Assembly (NCBI RefSeq): GCF_016734815.1 | Contig: NZ_JAERQF010000033.1 | Location: 1-57,653 of the forward strand | Length of the DNA: 57,653 bases | Reading direction: 5' to 3' | Source: Hymenobacter rubidus | GTDB taxonomy: Bacteria; Bacteroidota; Bacteroidia; Cytophagales; Hymenobacteraceae | In this document: piece after piece, positions 48,556 through 56,599 of the stretch | How the letters are laid out: each line of letters starts with the position of its first letter | Numbering within the stretch: position 1 is the stretch's first letter | Notes under the pieces: model-generated | What the model saw: the letters and a program-made list of their open reading frames with translations, nothing else | Databases searched by the model: none | What the model was told of the DNA's origin: nothing | Program-made: the position numbers and the translations under genes

Positions 48556-50505
48556 TCACTTCGCCATGGGTAAGCTCACCGTGACGTTGGTGCCCGCGCC
48601 GGGGCGGCTTTGAATGACCAACGTGCCGCCGTGGCGGTGCACGAAAGCGCGGCTCAGCGCCAGTCCCAAGCCCAGGCCGGTGGTACGGGTCGTGGGTTCG
48701 ACTTCATCACCGGGGGCGGGGCCGCTGGTGAGCGAGGCCACGGTGGCGGCGCTCATGCCCGGCCCGGTATCGGTGCAGCTGAGCAGCACCATGCCCGGGT
48801 CGTCGGGGTCGGGGCCGGCTTCAAGGTGCACGTGGCCACCAGAGGGCATGAATTTCAGGGCATTGCCTACGAGGTTGCGCAGAATGGTGCGGGTCATGTT
48901 GCGGTCGGCCAGCAGGCGCAGGCCGGGGGGGGCGGCCATGGTAATGTGTTGCCAGCTAGCAGCAGCCGTCGTTTGGTACAAGGCCTGGCACTCGGCAAAC
49001 AGGTCCGAAACTAGCAGCGGGGCGGGGCGGCATTCCAGCTCGCCGGTCTGGCTTACGGCCCAGTTCAATACGTTATCGAGCAAGTGGTTGAGGCTGTCGG
49101 CGGCCTGGCGCACCAGTGCGGGTAGGCGAGCCAGCCCCACCTGGTCGTTTTGGGCAATGTAAGAGTCAATCAAGCTAGTAACGCCCGCAAAGGCCGTGAC
49201 CGGGCCGCGCAAGTCGTGGGCCACAATGGCGTAGAGCTTGTCCTTCGACACGGCCACCCGGCGCAGTTCGGCTGATACTTTTTCCAGGGCCCGGTTGTTG
49301 GCGGCCAGGGCCGAGCGGCTGCGGCGCAGGTTGCGGTAGAGGTAAATGGCCACGGCCAAGCCAATGGCCAGAATGGCCACGGCCGCGGCCAGTAGCCGGC
49401 TGCGCCACACTTGCTCGTCGTGCTGGGCGGTGAGTAGGCGCAGGCGACGGGCCCGCTCCTGGGCTTCGGAGCTGACCTGGGCCGCGGCCAGGGTTTGCAT
49501 GGTCGCGCGGTTGTTGAGGCTGTCGTTGAGCTCCACGTAGTGCTGGTTCCACTCGTACGCTTTGCGGTAGTCGCCCCGCTCCGCTGCTTCTGCCGAGAGA
49601 ATGCTGTAGGCGTCCTGCACCCGCTCCAGGTAGTTGCTCCGGCGCGCCAGGCGCAACGCTTCGCGGGCCGCCCCCTCGGCTCGTTCCGGCTCCGAGGTTT
49701 GGATGTAATACATGGCAAACAGTACCAGCTGCTCCGCCTGATTGCGCAACGAGTGCTGGCGCCGGCTGATGGCCAGCGCCTGGGTCAGCAAGCGCTTCAC
49801 GCGCGGCAGGTTGCCGGCTTGCATCTGGTAGGTTGCCAAGCTGGACAGGTAGGTGGATTCGGCGGTAGAGTCGCTGGCGCGCCGGGCCAGGGCCAGGGCC
49901 AGCGAATCGAAATGCAAGGCCTGCGGCAACTGGCGCCGATAGAAAAACAAGCTGCCGACGTTGCCCAGCAACCGCATGCGCGTGCGCGGCGTCACGCCGG
50001 CTTGCGAAACCAGCTGCAGTGCCCGCCGGTAGTGCCGCCAGGCCGTGGTGGAGTCGCCGCGCTCGTGGTAAATGCTGCCCTGCGAGGTGTAGGCCCGGGC
50101 CAGGGCATCCACATCGTGCAGGCGGCGCGCCAGGGTTTGGGCCTCCGAAATCAGGGCCAGGGCTTCGGGGCCGTTGGATAGGTTGGCGTAGCAAGTGGCC
50201 AAGCACAGCAGGCTATGCAGCAGCGGGGCGTCCTGCTCGTCGGCCGGCAAGGTGCGGGCCAATGACACAGCGGCTTCGCCATAGGGCAGCGCGCGGGCGG
50301 GCTGCTCGGAACGCAGCAGGTAACACATCCGGTCCAGAAGACGCAGGCGGGTGGTGTCGGGCAGGCGGGTGGCCAGCCGCTGGCGCAGAACATCGATGCC
50401 AGCCATTGGCGGCTCCCCCGCTACCGCCCGGTTCACGGGCAGCAGCAGCCAAAGGGCCACCAGACATCTCAGCAAAAACCCAGGCCGTGTCATCATTAGC
50501 TGCAT
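48556..50505 (-). CDS. TPR-containing sensor histidine kinase
   Basis: The 649 residues begin with a signal-like segment (LLRCLVALWLLLPVNRAVAG). An N-terminal tetratricopeptide sensor region (about 40-330) follows, then a coiled coil, one helix (LLAAAVAILAIGLAVAIYLY, near 370), a HisKA domain with phospho-acceptor His in YAIVAHDLRGPVTAF (near 427) and a HATPase domain: NLVGNALKFMPSGGHVHLEA (N box), LSCTDTGPGMSAATVA (G1) and TTGLGLGLALSRAFVHRHGG (G2). The TPR region is likely periplasmic. No response regulator gene is adjacent, so the partner is unknown. It is a lineage-typical kinase of Bacteroidota. Confidence 0.92.
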   Translation of the reverse strand: MQLMMTRPGFLLRCLVALWLLLPVNRAVAGEPPMAGIDVLRQRLATRLPDTTRLRLLDRMCYLLRSEQPARALPYGEAAVSLARTLPADEQDAPLLHSLLCLATCYANLSNGPEALALISEAQTLARRLHDVDALARAYTSQGSIYHERGDSTTAWRHYRRALQLVSQAGVTPRTRMRLLGNVGSLFFYRRQLPQALHFDSLALALARRASDSTAESTYLSSLATYQMQAGNLPRVKRLLTQALAISRRQHSLRNQAEQLVLFAMYYIQTSEPERAEGAAREALRLARRSNYLERVQDAYSILSAEAAERGDYRKAYEWNQHYVELNDSLNNRATMQTLAAAQVSSEAQERARRLRLLTAQHDEQVWRSRLLAAAVAILAIGLAVAIYLYRNLRRSRSALAANNRALEKVSAELRRVAVSKDKLYAIVAHDLRGPVTAFAGVTSLIDSYIAQNDQVGLARLPALVRQAADSLNHLLDNVLNWAVSQTGELECRPAPLLVSDLFAECQALYQTTAAASWQHITMAAPPGLRLLADRNMTRTILRNLVGNALKFMPSGGHVHLEAGPDPDDPGMVLLSCTDTGPGMSAATVASLTSGPAPGDEVEPTTRTTGLGLGLALSRAFVHRHGGTLVIQSRPGAGTNVTVSLPMAK

Positions 50506-50515
50506 AGTGCTAATT

Positions 50516-50523
50516 CAAAGATA
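50516..50523 (-). promoter_or_regulatory. Candidate -7 box for the histidine kinase gene
   Basis: Reads TATCTTTG on the minus strand, an exact match, 10 bp upstream of the ATG at 50505. It implies a leader of a few nucleotides at most. Confidence 0.5.
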
Positions 50524-50770
50524 AGCACTATTTCGCCAACCTTCACGCTTTAATACCATTTTCACCAAACTGCCCGTGTGCTGGTTTCCTCATTGCGGAA
50601 GCCAAAAATGGTGCACAAGGGTTAAAATGATTGGTTTTTGCCCTTTCAGTGCCCCAACAATTTACAGCCAATTACCGTTTCAAAAAGGCCGATACAATTT
50701 CTCTAACACTTTTGCACCTTACCTGCTCCCGCTGCATACTGGGCACATTCTAATTTAGCAGAATAGTGAA

Positions 50771-50788
50771 GCCCGCCCTTAGCCGGGC
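50771..50788 (-). terminator. Short hairpin downstream of tatC
   Basis: GCCCG and CGGGC form a short stem; on the minus strand it is followed by TTCACTATTCTG, a weakly T-rich stretch. Weak terminator candidate. Confidence 0.35.
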
Positions 50789-50813
50789 CGAAGCAGGCCG
50801 TTATTTACCCTGT

Positions 50814-51683
50814 TCAGGCCCCGCGCTCGGCCTGCCGGGCCAGCTTGGCGTTGAGGCGGGCAGCGTCGCCGCGGCGCACCACGCGGGCAATGTGAATGCT
50901 CAGCTCGTAGAGCAGCAAAATGGGGATGGTGACGATAATCTGGGCCGAAATGTCGGGCGGCGTGATAACGGCCGCAATGATGAGGATGACCACAATGGCG
51001 TGCTTGCGGTAGAGCTGCATGATTTCGGCCGAAACCAGCCCGGCCTTGGCCAGAAAGAACACAATCATGGGCAGTTCAAACACGAAAGCGCACGACAGAC
51101 TCATGGTGCTCAGCGTGCTCAGGTAGCTCTGCATGTCAATTTGGTTTTCGATGGTGGGGTCGACCACGTAGCCAGCCAAAAAGTTGATGCTCAGCGGCGC
51201 GGCGATGTAGTAGCCGAACAGCAAGCCCAGGACGAAGAGGATGGACACGAAAAACACGGCCCCCTGCGAATTCTGCCGCTCGTGTGGGTAAAGGCCGGGC
51301 TTCACAAAACGCCAGATTTCCCAGAACAGGTAGGGAAACGCCAGGCAGATGCCCGCCATAAACGAGGTGCTGATGTGCATGGTGAGCTGCCCGCTCATCT
51401 CCCGGTTCTGAATGACAAACCCGATTTTGTCGATGCACAAGTCCGGGGCGTGCACCAGCGCGCCAAACTTGCAGAACATGCGATAAGTCCAGAAATCGGG
51501 CCGCGAGGGCCCCAGAATCAGGTCGTGAAACAGAAAATCCTTGGCAAAAAACGCCGCAGTCGAGAACACCACCACCGAAATAGCCGCCCGGATGATGTGC
51601 CAGCGCAGGGCCTCCAGGTGGTCGATGAAAGACATTTCGTGCGGTTCGCCCGAGGGGTTTTGTGGTTGCGGTTGAGGTTGCAC
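50814..51683 (-). CDS. tatC: Sec-independent protein translocase subunit TatC
   Basis: TatC recognises twin-arginine signal peptides and, with TatA, exports folded proteins. The 289 residues show six helices and the conserved elements MSFIDHLEALRWHIIRAA, FPYLFWEIWRFVKPGLYPHE, FELPMIVFFLAKAGLVSAE and RKHAIVVILIIAAVITPPD. There is a longer periplasmic loop between helices 1 and 2 (residues about 50-95) containing two cysteines (FCKFGALVHAPDLCID). It is alone on the minus strand between glyA and the kinase gene; the tatA genes lie near 7 kb. Confidence 0.96.
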   Translation of the reverse strand: MQPQPQPQNPSGEPHEMSFIDHLEALRWHIIRAAISVVVFSTAAFFAKDFLFHDLILGPSRPDFWTYRMFCKFGALVHAPDLCIDKIGFVIQNREMSGQLTMHISTSFMAGICLAFPYLFWEIWRFVKPGLYPHERQNSQGAVFFVSILFVLGLLFGYYIAAPLSINFLAGYVVDPTIENQIDMQSYLSTLSTMSLSCAFVFELPMIVFFLAKAGLVSAEIMQLYRKHAIVVILIIAAVITPPDISAQIIVTIPILLLYELSIHIARVVRRGDAARLNAKLARQAERGA

Positions 51684-51718
51684 GGATGAAAATCAGGGGA
51701 TTTGAGGAGGAGTAAAAT

Positions 51719-51838
51719 CGTTTGTCATCCTGAGCGCAGCGAAGGACCCCATCACGCTCGCGGCAGTTGGATTACTGCAAATCGTTTAACGGTGATAAGG
51801 TCCTTCGCTGCGCTCAGGATGACAAACGGCATCATCCC
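51719..51838. repeat. Class A intergenic hairpin repeat with perfect 30-bp arms
   Basis: The outer 30 nt on each side are exact reverse complements (CGTTTGTCATCCTGAGCGC, AGCGAAGGACC). The loop contains CATCACG and CGGTGAT as an inner stem and the shared ATTACTGCAA word. It fills the gap between glyA and tatC. Confidence 0.9.
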
Positions 51839-51849
51839 TTACGTAAAAG

Positions 51850-53142
51850 CTACGCAAACAGCGGGTAGTCCTGCAGCCAAGTGTTCACGCGCTGGCGCAC
51901 CTGCCCGATGCGGGTGTCGTTGTCGTGGTGGGTCAGGGTTTCGTCAATCAGCTCCACGATGCGGGCCATGTCGGACTCGCCCAGGCCGCGGGTAGTTACG
52001 GCGGCCGAGCCAATGCGGATGCCGCTTGTCACAAACGGCGACTTGTCATCAAACGGCACCATGTTTTTGTTGATGGTGATGTCGGCGCGCACCAGCGTGT
52101 TTTCGGCCAGCTTGCCGCTGATGCCTTTCGAGCGCAGGTCAATCAGCATGAGGTGGTTGTCGGTACCGCCCGAAATGATGTCGTAGCCCAAGGCGGTGAA
52201 GCCCTTGGCCAGCGCCTGCGCGTTGCGGGCCACCTGCTGGGTATAAGTTTTGAAGTCGTCGGTCAAGGCTTCGCCAAAGGCCACGGCCTTGGCCGCGATG
52301 ACGTGCTCCAGGGGCCCGCCCTGGGTGCCGGGGAACACGGCGCCGTCGAGCAGGGCCGACATGGGGCGGATTTCGCCTTTCGGGGTTTTCAGACCGAAGG
52401 GATTCTCGAAGTCCTTGCCCAGCATGATGAGGCCGCCGCGCGGGCCGCGCAGGGTTTTGTGCGTGGTGGTGGTCACGATGTGGCAATGCTCGAACGGCGA
52501 GTTCAGCAGGCCCGTGGCAATGAGGGCCGAGGGGTGCGAAATGTCGGCCAGCAGCAGGGCACCTACTTCGTCGGCGGCTTCGCGCAGGGCCTGGTAATCC
52601 CAGTCGCGGGAGTAGGCCGAGGCGCCGCAGATGATGAGTTTGGGCTGCTCGCGGCGGGCAATTTCTTTAATTTTGCTCCAGTCGATGAGGCCGGTTTCGC
52701 GCTCCACGCCATAGAAGCTGGGCTGGTAGAGCTTGCCCGAGAAGTTCACGGCCGAGCCGTGGGTGAGGTGGCCGCCGTGGCTCAGGTCGAAGCCCAGGAT
52801 TTTATCGCCCGGCTGCAGGCAGGCCAGCATCACGGCCGCGTTGGCCTGGGCGCCGGAGTGCGGCTGCACGTTGGCCCAGACCACGCCGAATAGTTCCTTC
52901 ACCCGGTCGATGGCCAGCTGCTCCACCTGGTCCACGATTTCGCAGCCGCCGTAGTAGCGCTTGCCGGGCAGGCCCTCGGCGTACTTATTGGTGAGCACGG
53001 AGCCTTGGGCGGCCATCACCTGTTCCGAAACGTAGTTTTCGGAGGCAATGAGCTCAATTCCGTGGGTTTGGCGGGTTTTCTCCTGAGCAATGAGGTCGAA
53101 AATGACGGTATCGAGGAGGGCGGAGGGGGCGGCTGTTTGCAT
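51850..53142 (-). CDS. glyA: Serine hydroxymethyltransferase
   Basis: GlyA interconverts serine and glycine with tetrahydrofolate and PLP, supplying one-carbon units. The 430 residues are of normal length: HGIELIASENYVSEQVMAAQ, TNKYAEGLPGKRYYGGCE, VQPHSGAQANAAVMLACL, LADISHPSALIATGLL, and the PLP lysine in VTTTTHKTLRGPRGGLIML (near 230). The C-terminus (DDKSPFVTSGIRIGSAAVTT, RGLGESDMARIVELIDE) is standard. A -7-like box (TACCTTTA on the minus strand) lies 6 bp upstream of the ATG. Class A hairpin repeats flank it on both sides. Confidence 0.98.
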   Translation of the reverse strand: MQTAAPSALLDTVIFDLIAQEKTRQTHGIELIASENYVSEQVMAAQGSVLTNKYAEGLPGKRYYGGCEIVDQVEQLAIDRVKELFGVVWANVQPHSGAQANAAVMLACLQPGDKILGFDLSHGGHLTHGSAVNFSGKLYQPSFYGVERETGLIDWSKIKEIARREQPKLIICGASAYSRDWDYQALREAADEVGALLLADISHPSALIATGLLNSPFEHCHIVTTTTHKTLRGPRGGLIMLGKDFENPFGLKTPKGEIRPMSALLDGAVFPGTQGGPLEHVIAAKAVAFGEALTDDFKTYTQQVARNAQALAKGFTALGYDIISGGTDNHLMLIDLRSKGISGKLAENTLVRADITINKNMVPFDDKSPFVTSGIRIGSAAVTTRGLGESDMARIVELIDETLTHHDNDTRIGQVRQRVNTWLQDYPLFA

Positions 53143-53184
53143 GGCCGTAAAGGTAAGGGGGGATGAGGAATAGGGGAGGATACG

Positions 53185-53294
53185 GCTGTCATCCTGAGCG
53201 CGGCGAAGGACCTTACCTCGTTTGGTTTCTTTAGAATTTACTGCAAGCCGTTCAGCGGTGAGAAGGTCCTTCGCTGCGCTCAGGATGACAGCTG
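53185..53294. repeat. Class A intergenic hairpin repeat
   Basis: Arms GGCTGTCATCCTGAGCGC and GCGCTCAGGATGACAGC, with AAGGACCTTAC and AGAAGGTCCTT inside. The loop carries ATTTACTGCAA, as in the copy at 51719. It lies in the divergent gap between glyA and the sigma-factor gene. Confidence 0.85.
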
Positions 53295-53382
53295 TATTCC
53301 TATTCCCTATCCCTTTCTTCCCTATCCCCTATCCCGTATTCCCCGTTTCCGTCGTTACTTGCTAGTGCCTTTATTCCCTGTT

Positions 53383-53871
53383 ATGTCCGCGCCCCTCGCC
53401 GAAACCCTTACCCAGCTCCGCATCGGCAATCAGAAATTTCTGGTTGACTTTTACCAGCGCAGCCGGCACCTGTTTGCCCGCTGGGCCCAGCGCCAGCACC
53501 GGCTGAATGCTGCCCAGGCCCACACACTATTGCAGGATACCCTGCTCGATTTCTACGACCAGGTAGCCGATGGCCGCCTCACCATCCTACCCGTCGATTT
53601 GCGCGACTACATCTACGGCATGGCCCAGCAGCGCCTGGCAGCCCAAGTGCCCGCCAACGTGCCCCTGCCCGCCGCCGAAGCCAGCCGCCGCCAGCGCCTC
53701 TTGGCCCAGTTCAACCAGCTCGGCAACGACTGCCAGCAGGTGCTCACCTACTTTTACTTTCGCGGCTACAATTTTGAGAAAATGGGGGGCAAAATGGGCT
53801 TCCCCAACGCCACCGTGGCCCGCCGCCAGAAAACCACCTGCCTGCGCAAGCTTTACGAGCTGCTCCGCTAG
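53383..53871 (+). CDS. Sigma-70 family RNA polymerase sigma factor (ECF-like, divergent)
   Basis: The 162 residues have the size of an ECF sigma factor. Region 2 is diverged (KFLVDFYQRSRHLFARWAQR, then LLQDTLLDFYDQVADGRLTI). Region 4 is clearer: RQRLLAQFNQLGNDCQQVLT, YFYFRGYNFEKMGGKMGFPN, then ATVARRQKTTCLRKLYELL with a helix-turn-helix. The start at 53383 is the first ATG in frame. It is followed by a membrane protein gene, the usual sigma/anti-sigma arrangement. Target genes are unknown. Confidence 0.78.
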   Translation: MSAPLAETLTQLRIGNQKFLVDFYQRSRHLFARWAQRQHRLNAAQAHTLLQDTLLDFYDQVADGRLTILPVDLRDYIYGMAQQRLAAQVPANVPLPAAEASRRQRLLAQFNQLGNDCQQVLTYFYFRGYNFEKMGGKMGFPNATVARRQKTTCLRKLYELLR

Positions 53872-53874
53872 GCA

Positions 53875-54011
53875 AGGAATAGGGAATAAGGGATAGGGTA
53901 GCAGGGTAGATACCATTGCTTTTTACTCCCACTCCATCTCCTCCTACCCTTTTTCCTTTTGCCTTCTCCCTACTTTCTTATCCCCAGTCTCCTCCTACCC
54001 TATTCCCTTTC
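53875..54011. repeat. Micro-repeat hairpin (GGAATAGGG words)
   Basis: The left arm at about 53875-53906 (GGAATAGGGAATAAGGGATA and following) is purine-rich; the right side (CTCCTACCCTTTTTCC, then CTCCTACCCTATTCCC at about 53984-54009) is its pyrimidine-rich counterpart. Pairing is imperfect and has more than one register. Located between the sigma-factor and membrane TPR genes. Confidence 0.6.
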
Positions 54012-54014
54012 CCC

Positions 54015-54803
54015 ATGGACCTGCGCCCTTACTTCGATGAGCTGGAACGCTTTGCCGACGGCCAGATGGCTCCGGCCGAGCAGGATGCCTTCGAACTGCG
54101 CCTAGAGCAGGACGAGGCCCTGGCCGATGCCCATGCGGCCTTCGAGCAGTTTACCGCCGACCTGCGCTGGGCGGCCGGGCACGACACCCTGCGCCTGCGC
54201 CTGCAAGCCCTTGATGACCGCATGAACGAACGGGGCTCGGCCCTGGCCCGCGCCGAGCAGCTGAGCCAGCGTCGCCAGCGTCTTTCTACCCTGCTGGGCG
54301 CGTTGGGCGTGGTGTTGCTGCTGGCGGCGGGGGCCGTGGCGTGGTACCTCCTACGCCCCAGCGCTGCCCGCCCCGCCCACAATTGGGAAGCCTACTATCA
54401 ACCCGACCCCGGCCCCGCCGTGACCACCGGCCTGCTGCACAGCCGCCCTCTGCTCTCCGAAGCCCTCGACCAGTACCAGTCGGGCCACTACCCGGCGGCC
54501 CTGCACTCGCTCGGGCGCGTGTCGCCCACCAACGTGGGCGCCGACACCCTCACCTACCTGCGCGGCCTCATGCTGCTGCGCCAGGGCCAGGGCAACGCCG
54601 CCCAGCTCTACCTGCGCCGCGTGGCCGACGACGGCGACGCGGGCGAGCTGGCCCGCCGGGCCCGCTACCACCTGGGCATGGCTTACTGGCAGGCCAAAGA
54701 GCTGGCTCCTGCCCTGGCCACTCTGCGCGACGTGGCCACCGATTCGCTCAACCCTTATCGGGCCTCGGCCCGGCGGGCCGTAGCAGCCGGCGTGTTGGAC
54801 TAG
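54015..54803 (+). CDS. Single-pass membrane protein with TPR-like periplasmic domain, putative anti-sigma partner
   Basis: The ATG at 54015 gives 262 residues. An acidic cytoplasmic segment (MDLRPYFDELERFADGQMAP, AEQDAFELRLEQDEALADAH) resembles the zinc-less anti-sigma N-terminal helices in Bacteroidota. A helix (LLGALGVVLLLAAGAVAWYL, near 100) follows, then TPR-like helices (LSEALDQYQSGHYPAALHSL, LTYLRGLMLLRQGQGNAAQL, ARYHLGMAYWQAKELAPALA) on the outside. Because it follows the sigma factor gene by 143 bp and shows this topology, a membrane anti-sigma or co-regulator is the best inference. It has no ECF-specific HxxxCxxC motif. Confidence 0.75.
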   Translation: MDLRPYFDELERFADGQMAPAEQDAFELRLEQDEALADAHAAFEQFTADLRWAAGHDTLRLRLQALDDRMNERGSALARAEQLSQRRQRLSTLLGALGVVLLLAAGAVAWYLLRPSAARPAHNWEAYYQPDPGPAVTTGLLHSRPLLSEALDQYQSGHYPAALHSLGRVSPTNVGADTLTYLRGLMLLRQGQGNAAQLYLRRVADDGDAGELARRARYHLGMAYWQAKELAPALATLRDVATDSLNPYRASARRAVAAGVLD

Positions 54804-54897
54804 CAGTAATCGTTCGCCTTGTCACTATGCAAATCCTCAGGCCACTGTATTGCAGCAGTCGCTACAACCCCAAAAACCCAACTGTCAAAGCAGTTAC

Positions 54898-55040
54898 AGC
54901 GGTTTCGGAGTAGGTGTACAGGCGCTGGAAGTAGCGCGAACTGTGTAGTTCGCGTCCCCGAACAACTTGCAGATGGCTTTAGCGGCGCTGGGACGCTAAC
55001 TACAAAGTTCGCGCTACGGTACACCGACTCCGAAACTGCT
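54898..55040. repeat. MITE-like inverted repeat element of 143 bp
   Basis: Nested inverted arms: outer AGCGGTTTCGGAGTAGGTGT against ACACCGACTCCGAAACTGCT and inner TAGCGCGAACTGTGTAGTTC against AACTACAAAGTTCGCGCTA. The inner part matches the element at 43962-44035. It has no coding capacity, as expected for a miniature element mobilised in trans. Confidence 0.75.
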
Positions 55041-55051
55041 CTAGGGCTTTT

Positions 55052-55270
55052 TTACGACATGGCCGAGCATGTCGCTTGCCTGTTTCCGTTAGTAAGCGCT
55101 TGATAAATGGAGCGAGGCGCGTGGGCAGGAATGCCCGCTTGCACGTGGCTACCCAACAGCAGCAACAAGCCCAGCAGCAGGCCCACCAGTTGCCAGCGCC
55201 ACCGGACCCACCACCGAGCAGCCGGCTGAGGTCCAAAAGAATGCATACCGGGGGGTAAGACGTCTTTCAT
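55052..55270 (-). CDS. Possible small exported protein (72 residues)
   Basis: The frame has a hydrophobic helix with signal-like character (WQLVGLLLGLLLLLGSHVQA) at about 26-45 and a short polar end. It lacks known homologues, promoter and terminator. It starts beside a GC-rich stretch in a generally gene-free region. Treat as tentative. Confidence 0.25.
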   Translation of the reverse strand: MKDVLPPGMHSFGPQPAARWWVRWRWQLVGLLLGLLLLLGSHVQAGIPAHAPRSIYQALTNGNRQATCSAMS

Positions 55271-55721
55271 AGGGTAGCAAAAACAAAATGAGACACCAGC
55301 GCCCCACTGGCCGCGCCGCCAATTCGGGTGCAGCCTCTTTGCGAATCAGCACTCCAGCTGCCATCCTCAGCCGACGTAGATGGGAGGCAGCGGCACAACC
55401 AGGATGACGCAGCTGTCCGGTTGTGCACAGAATAGGCCTGAAACCAAAACAGCAATTACCAAACTTAGGCTGCTGATATACAGAGCGCAATAGCCACGTC
55501 AATCAGCAAAACATAAAATACAATTCTGAAGGCATTTTATTAAAGATATCCTATTACTTTCGAAAAAATCTGCTATAATATTTTTTTATCTCCGGTTCTT
55601 ATTAACAATATAACAATAGCGACTTGTCTTGATTAAGCATAAAGGAGCCAGTGCAGCCATGGGGTTTTGCAGCCTAGCTGGGGGTAGTTACCGATAATAA
55701 TTTTGAGGCATACAGGATTCC
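55271..55721. other. Gene-free stretch with an AT-rich core (about 55500-55660)
   Basis: No reading frame with family character is present. The core is markedly AT-rich for this chromosome (runs such as CTATAATATTTTTTTATC). No complete promoter, terminator or repeat was identified. It may be remains of a lost gene or a regulatory island. Confidence 0.5.
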
Positions 55722-56420
55722 TCAGCGCTTGCCAATGGCATAAGCGGGCTCGCAGTTGGGCACTTGGGTCAGGTCCCAGGTGTCGAGGTTGAGGGCGGTG
55801 AGGTGGGCCAGCTCGGGGTTGTGGCGGTACACGCAGCCGGTGTCCAGGCCCAGTGCGCCGGGGCGGGTGGCGGCTTTGGCGCGCACCTGGGCCGTGAGGG
55901 TGGGCACGTGCCCGTGCAACAGGCGCTTACCGGCCAGACGGGAAGGGTCGTACACGTATTTTTTAGTGTTGAGCATGGTGGTGTAGTCTTGGCGCATTTC
56001 GGTGGGCGGCAGGGCAAAGTCGTAGCCGGCGTGCACGAGCACAAAATCCGGCAACTCGATTTCATAAGGCAGCGTGGCCAGCCAGTCGAGGTAGTGCGCC
56101 GGGATGTCGGACATGCGCCGCACCCCGAAGCTGCGCAGGGTGGGCTGCCGGCCACGCGGCCCCAGCCAGTCCCAGCGCCAGCGGTGCCGGGCCGCGTCGA
56201 GCAGGGCCTGGTCGTGGTTGCCGCGCAGGCATTGCACGTTGTAGCCGCTGGCTTGCAACTGCATCAGGTAGTCGAGCACGCCCCGGCTGTCGGGGCCTTT
56301 GTTCACGTAATCGCCCAGCAGGTAAAGCTCATCGTGGCGGCTCAGGCACAGTTTTTCCTCCACGAGGCAGCGAAAGGTGTGCACGCAGCCGTGCAGGTCG
56401 GTGGTGGCGTAGCGGCTCAC
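55722..56420 (-). CDS. Metallophosphatase of the PPP superfamily
   Basis: A serine/threonine phosphatase-like hydrolase with two metal ions. Motifs: RYATTDLHGCVHTF (DxH), LYLLGDYVNKGPDSRGVLDY (GDxxxKG), QCLRGNHDQALLDAARH (GNHD), DFVLVHAGYDF and KRLLHGHVPTLTAQV (metal-binding His). These fit symmetrical diadenosine tetraphosphatase or protein phosphatase-type members. I chose the GTG at 56420, which leaves VSRYATTDLHG as start; the frame extends to a GTG at 56459, but that codon lies inside the hairpin repeat that begins at 56456. Substrate unknown. Confidence 0.85.
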   Translation of the reverse strand: MSRYATTDLHGCVHTFRCLVEEKLCLSRHDELYLLGDYVNKGPDSRGVLDYLMQLQASGYNVQCLRGNHDQALLDAARHRWRWDWLGPRGRQPTLRSFGVRRMSDIPAHYLDWLATLPYEIELPDFVLVHAGYDFALPPTEMRQDYTTMLNTKKYVYDPSRLAGKRLLHGHVPTLTAQVRAKAATRPGALGLDTGCVYRHNPELAHLTALNLDTWDLTQVPNCEPAYAIGKR

Positions 56421-56455
56421 AAATAGCGTGGAATGAAGATTGATACGGATAAAAA

Positions 56456-56551
56456 GCACGTCATGCTGAGCGGAGCCGAAGCATCTCTACCGTGTTAGTA
56501 ATCGTTTACTAGTGCGATAGAGATGCTTCGGCTCCGCTCAGCATGACGTGC
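56456..56551. repeat. Class B intergenic hairpin repeat with 34-bp perfect arms
   Basis: Arms are exact reverse complements over about 34 bp (GCACGTCATGCTGAGCGGAG, CCGAAGCATCTCTA). The loop repeats the AGTAA/TTTACT inner stem of the copy at 9141 with compensating changes. On the minus strand TTTTT follows the stem, so it could end the transcript of the disordered-protein gene. Confidence 0.9.
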
Positions 56552-56599
56552 TGTTGGTCAATCGATGACTGGCTTAGTGGCCGTTGCGCGGGGCAAAGC

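Larger units (their letters stand above)
50506..50813. other. Gap between tatC and the histidine kinase gene
   Basis: The stretch is less GC-rich than its neighbours and has no convincing gene. It holds the kinase promoter box at 50516-50523 and a short hairpin near the tatC stop. Confidence 0.5.

Noticed and set aside
51684..53382. Glycine riboswitch near glyA
   Set aside because: The gaps beside glyA are occupied by class A hairpin repeats; no aptamer-like conserved core was seen.
54819..55103. 94-codon plus-strand frame across the MITE-like element
   Set aside because: Its translation runs through inverted repeat arms; no family features.
56459..56459. GTG start at 56459 for the phosphatase gene
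   Set aside because: The codon lies in the hairpin repeat starting at 56456; the downstream GTG at 56420 fits the family N-terminus better.
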